Positions 63,790 through 64,000 of a DNA stretch of 64,000 nt are shown in pieces. The stretch comes from Lachnospiraceae bacterium UBA3273 (GTDB taxonomy: Bacteria > Bacillota > Clostridia > Lachnospirales > Lachnospiraceae). The stretch covers positions 1 to 64,000 of the forward strand of contig DEUB01000046.1 of assembly GCA_002362385.1 (NCBI GenBank). The letters run 5' to 3'. Under the pieces are notes generated by a model. The model was not told the DNA's origin, did no database searches, and was given only the letters and a program-made list of their open reading frames with translations. Numbering within the stretch: the stretch's first letter is position 1; the number at the start of each line of letters is the position of its first letter. The translations under genes and the position numbers were made by a program.

Positions 63790-64000
63790 TCAGATTACTT
63801 TTCTGTAAAAACTGCCTTTCGATTCCACTCTTCCGCAGCACTCAAGGGTTGACAAAGCGGCCAGGATTTCGCCGGTGGAATAATCCCCCAAAGCATACAG
63901 AACGTCTCCTGCCGATACATATTGTATATCCAGAATTTCCAGTATTTTGCGCTCTAATCCGGTAAAAACGTCCTTTTTCCCTCTTTTTTCACATTCACAA
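63790..64000 (-). CDS. dprA: DNA-processing protein DprA, C-terminal end
   Basis: Frame enters at the right edge and stops with TGA at 63790-63792, 70 codons. The peptide LERKILEILDIQYVSAGDVL with YSTGEILAALSTLECCGRVE and SFYRKV fits the DprA C-terminal winged-helix domain (seilaaLleLE..G.V....G..Yrrv). DprA loads RecA on incoming DNA. dprA-topA adjacency in relatives supports the call; the main Rossmann domain is off the window. Confidence 0.75.
   Translation of the reverse strand, partial: CECEKRGKKDVFTGLERKILEILDIQYVSAGDVLYALGDYSTGEILAALSTLECCGRVESKGSFYRKVI

Noticed and set aside
1..64000. CRISPR arrays, tRNA or rRNA genes, insertion sequences
   Set aside because: No regular spaced repeats, no cloverleaf or rRNA stretches and no transposase or terminal inverted repeats were found by eye.

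Overview
The window reads as the chromosome of a motile, low-to-moderate GC Gram-positive bacterium of the Clostridia, most likely a Lachnospiraceae. The evidence is a CodY regulator, a fla/che operon with FliY instead of FliN, FlbD, FapA and CheC/CheD, Gram-positive promoter and Shine-Dalgarno patterns, and the order dprA ... topA - codY - flgB ... fliA - rpsB - tsf, which parallels the Bacillus subtilis codY - fla/che - sigD - swrB - rpsB - tsf neighbourhood. All genes I could support lie on the minus strand, so transcription runs from right to left.

Right end (about 63.8-44.2 kb): the 3' end of dprA, then an eleven-gene type IV pilus operon (pilB, pilC, pilA, pilD, a pilM-pilN fusion, pilO-like, four minor-pilin-like genes and a giant secreted protein), ended by a strong terminator. 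No pilT lies in the cluster. Three of the minor pilins are very large and the last gene encodes about 1630 residues with calcium-loop motifs, so the locus probably builds a pilus with an elaborate tip or adhesin. It separates dprA from topA, which I recall as neighbours in related genomes.

Middle right (44.1-41.1 kb): topA and codY, each apparently a single gene; codY has its own promoter and terminator. A 9-bp direct repeat sits between codY and the flagellar operon.

Middle (40.9-6.1 kb): one very long fla/che operon. Order: rod and basal body (flgB, flgC, fliE, fliF), switch and export ATPase (fliG, fliH, fliI, fliJ), a MotE-like gene, hook-length control and hook (fliK, flgD, a TIGR02530-type gene, flgE), then after a hairpin and a possible internal promoter flbD, motA, motB, fliL, fliM, fliY, cheY, the export gate (fliO, fliP, fliQ, fliR, flhB, flhA), flhF, flhG, a PilZ protein, chemotaxis (cheB, cheA, cheW, cheC, cheD), the sigma factor fliA, fapA, and a tail of small membrane or accessory proteins including a SwrB-like protein. 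Most genes overlap or are separated by a few bases. CheR, chemoreceptors, flagellin and cap genes are not in the window.

Left (6.0-4.0 kb): rpsB-tsf with a clear promoter and terminator. Directly after the terminator the character changes: 1-3.95 kb is an AT-rich accessory segment holding an intact VbhA-type antitoxin, a broken Fic gene, a decayed unknown frame, a broken AbiH-family abortive-infection gene, and at the left edge a long open frame that starts with TTG and joins a PD-(D/E)XK nuclease domain to a divergent tyrosine-recombinase domain. This last gene is the most novel-looking item in the window.
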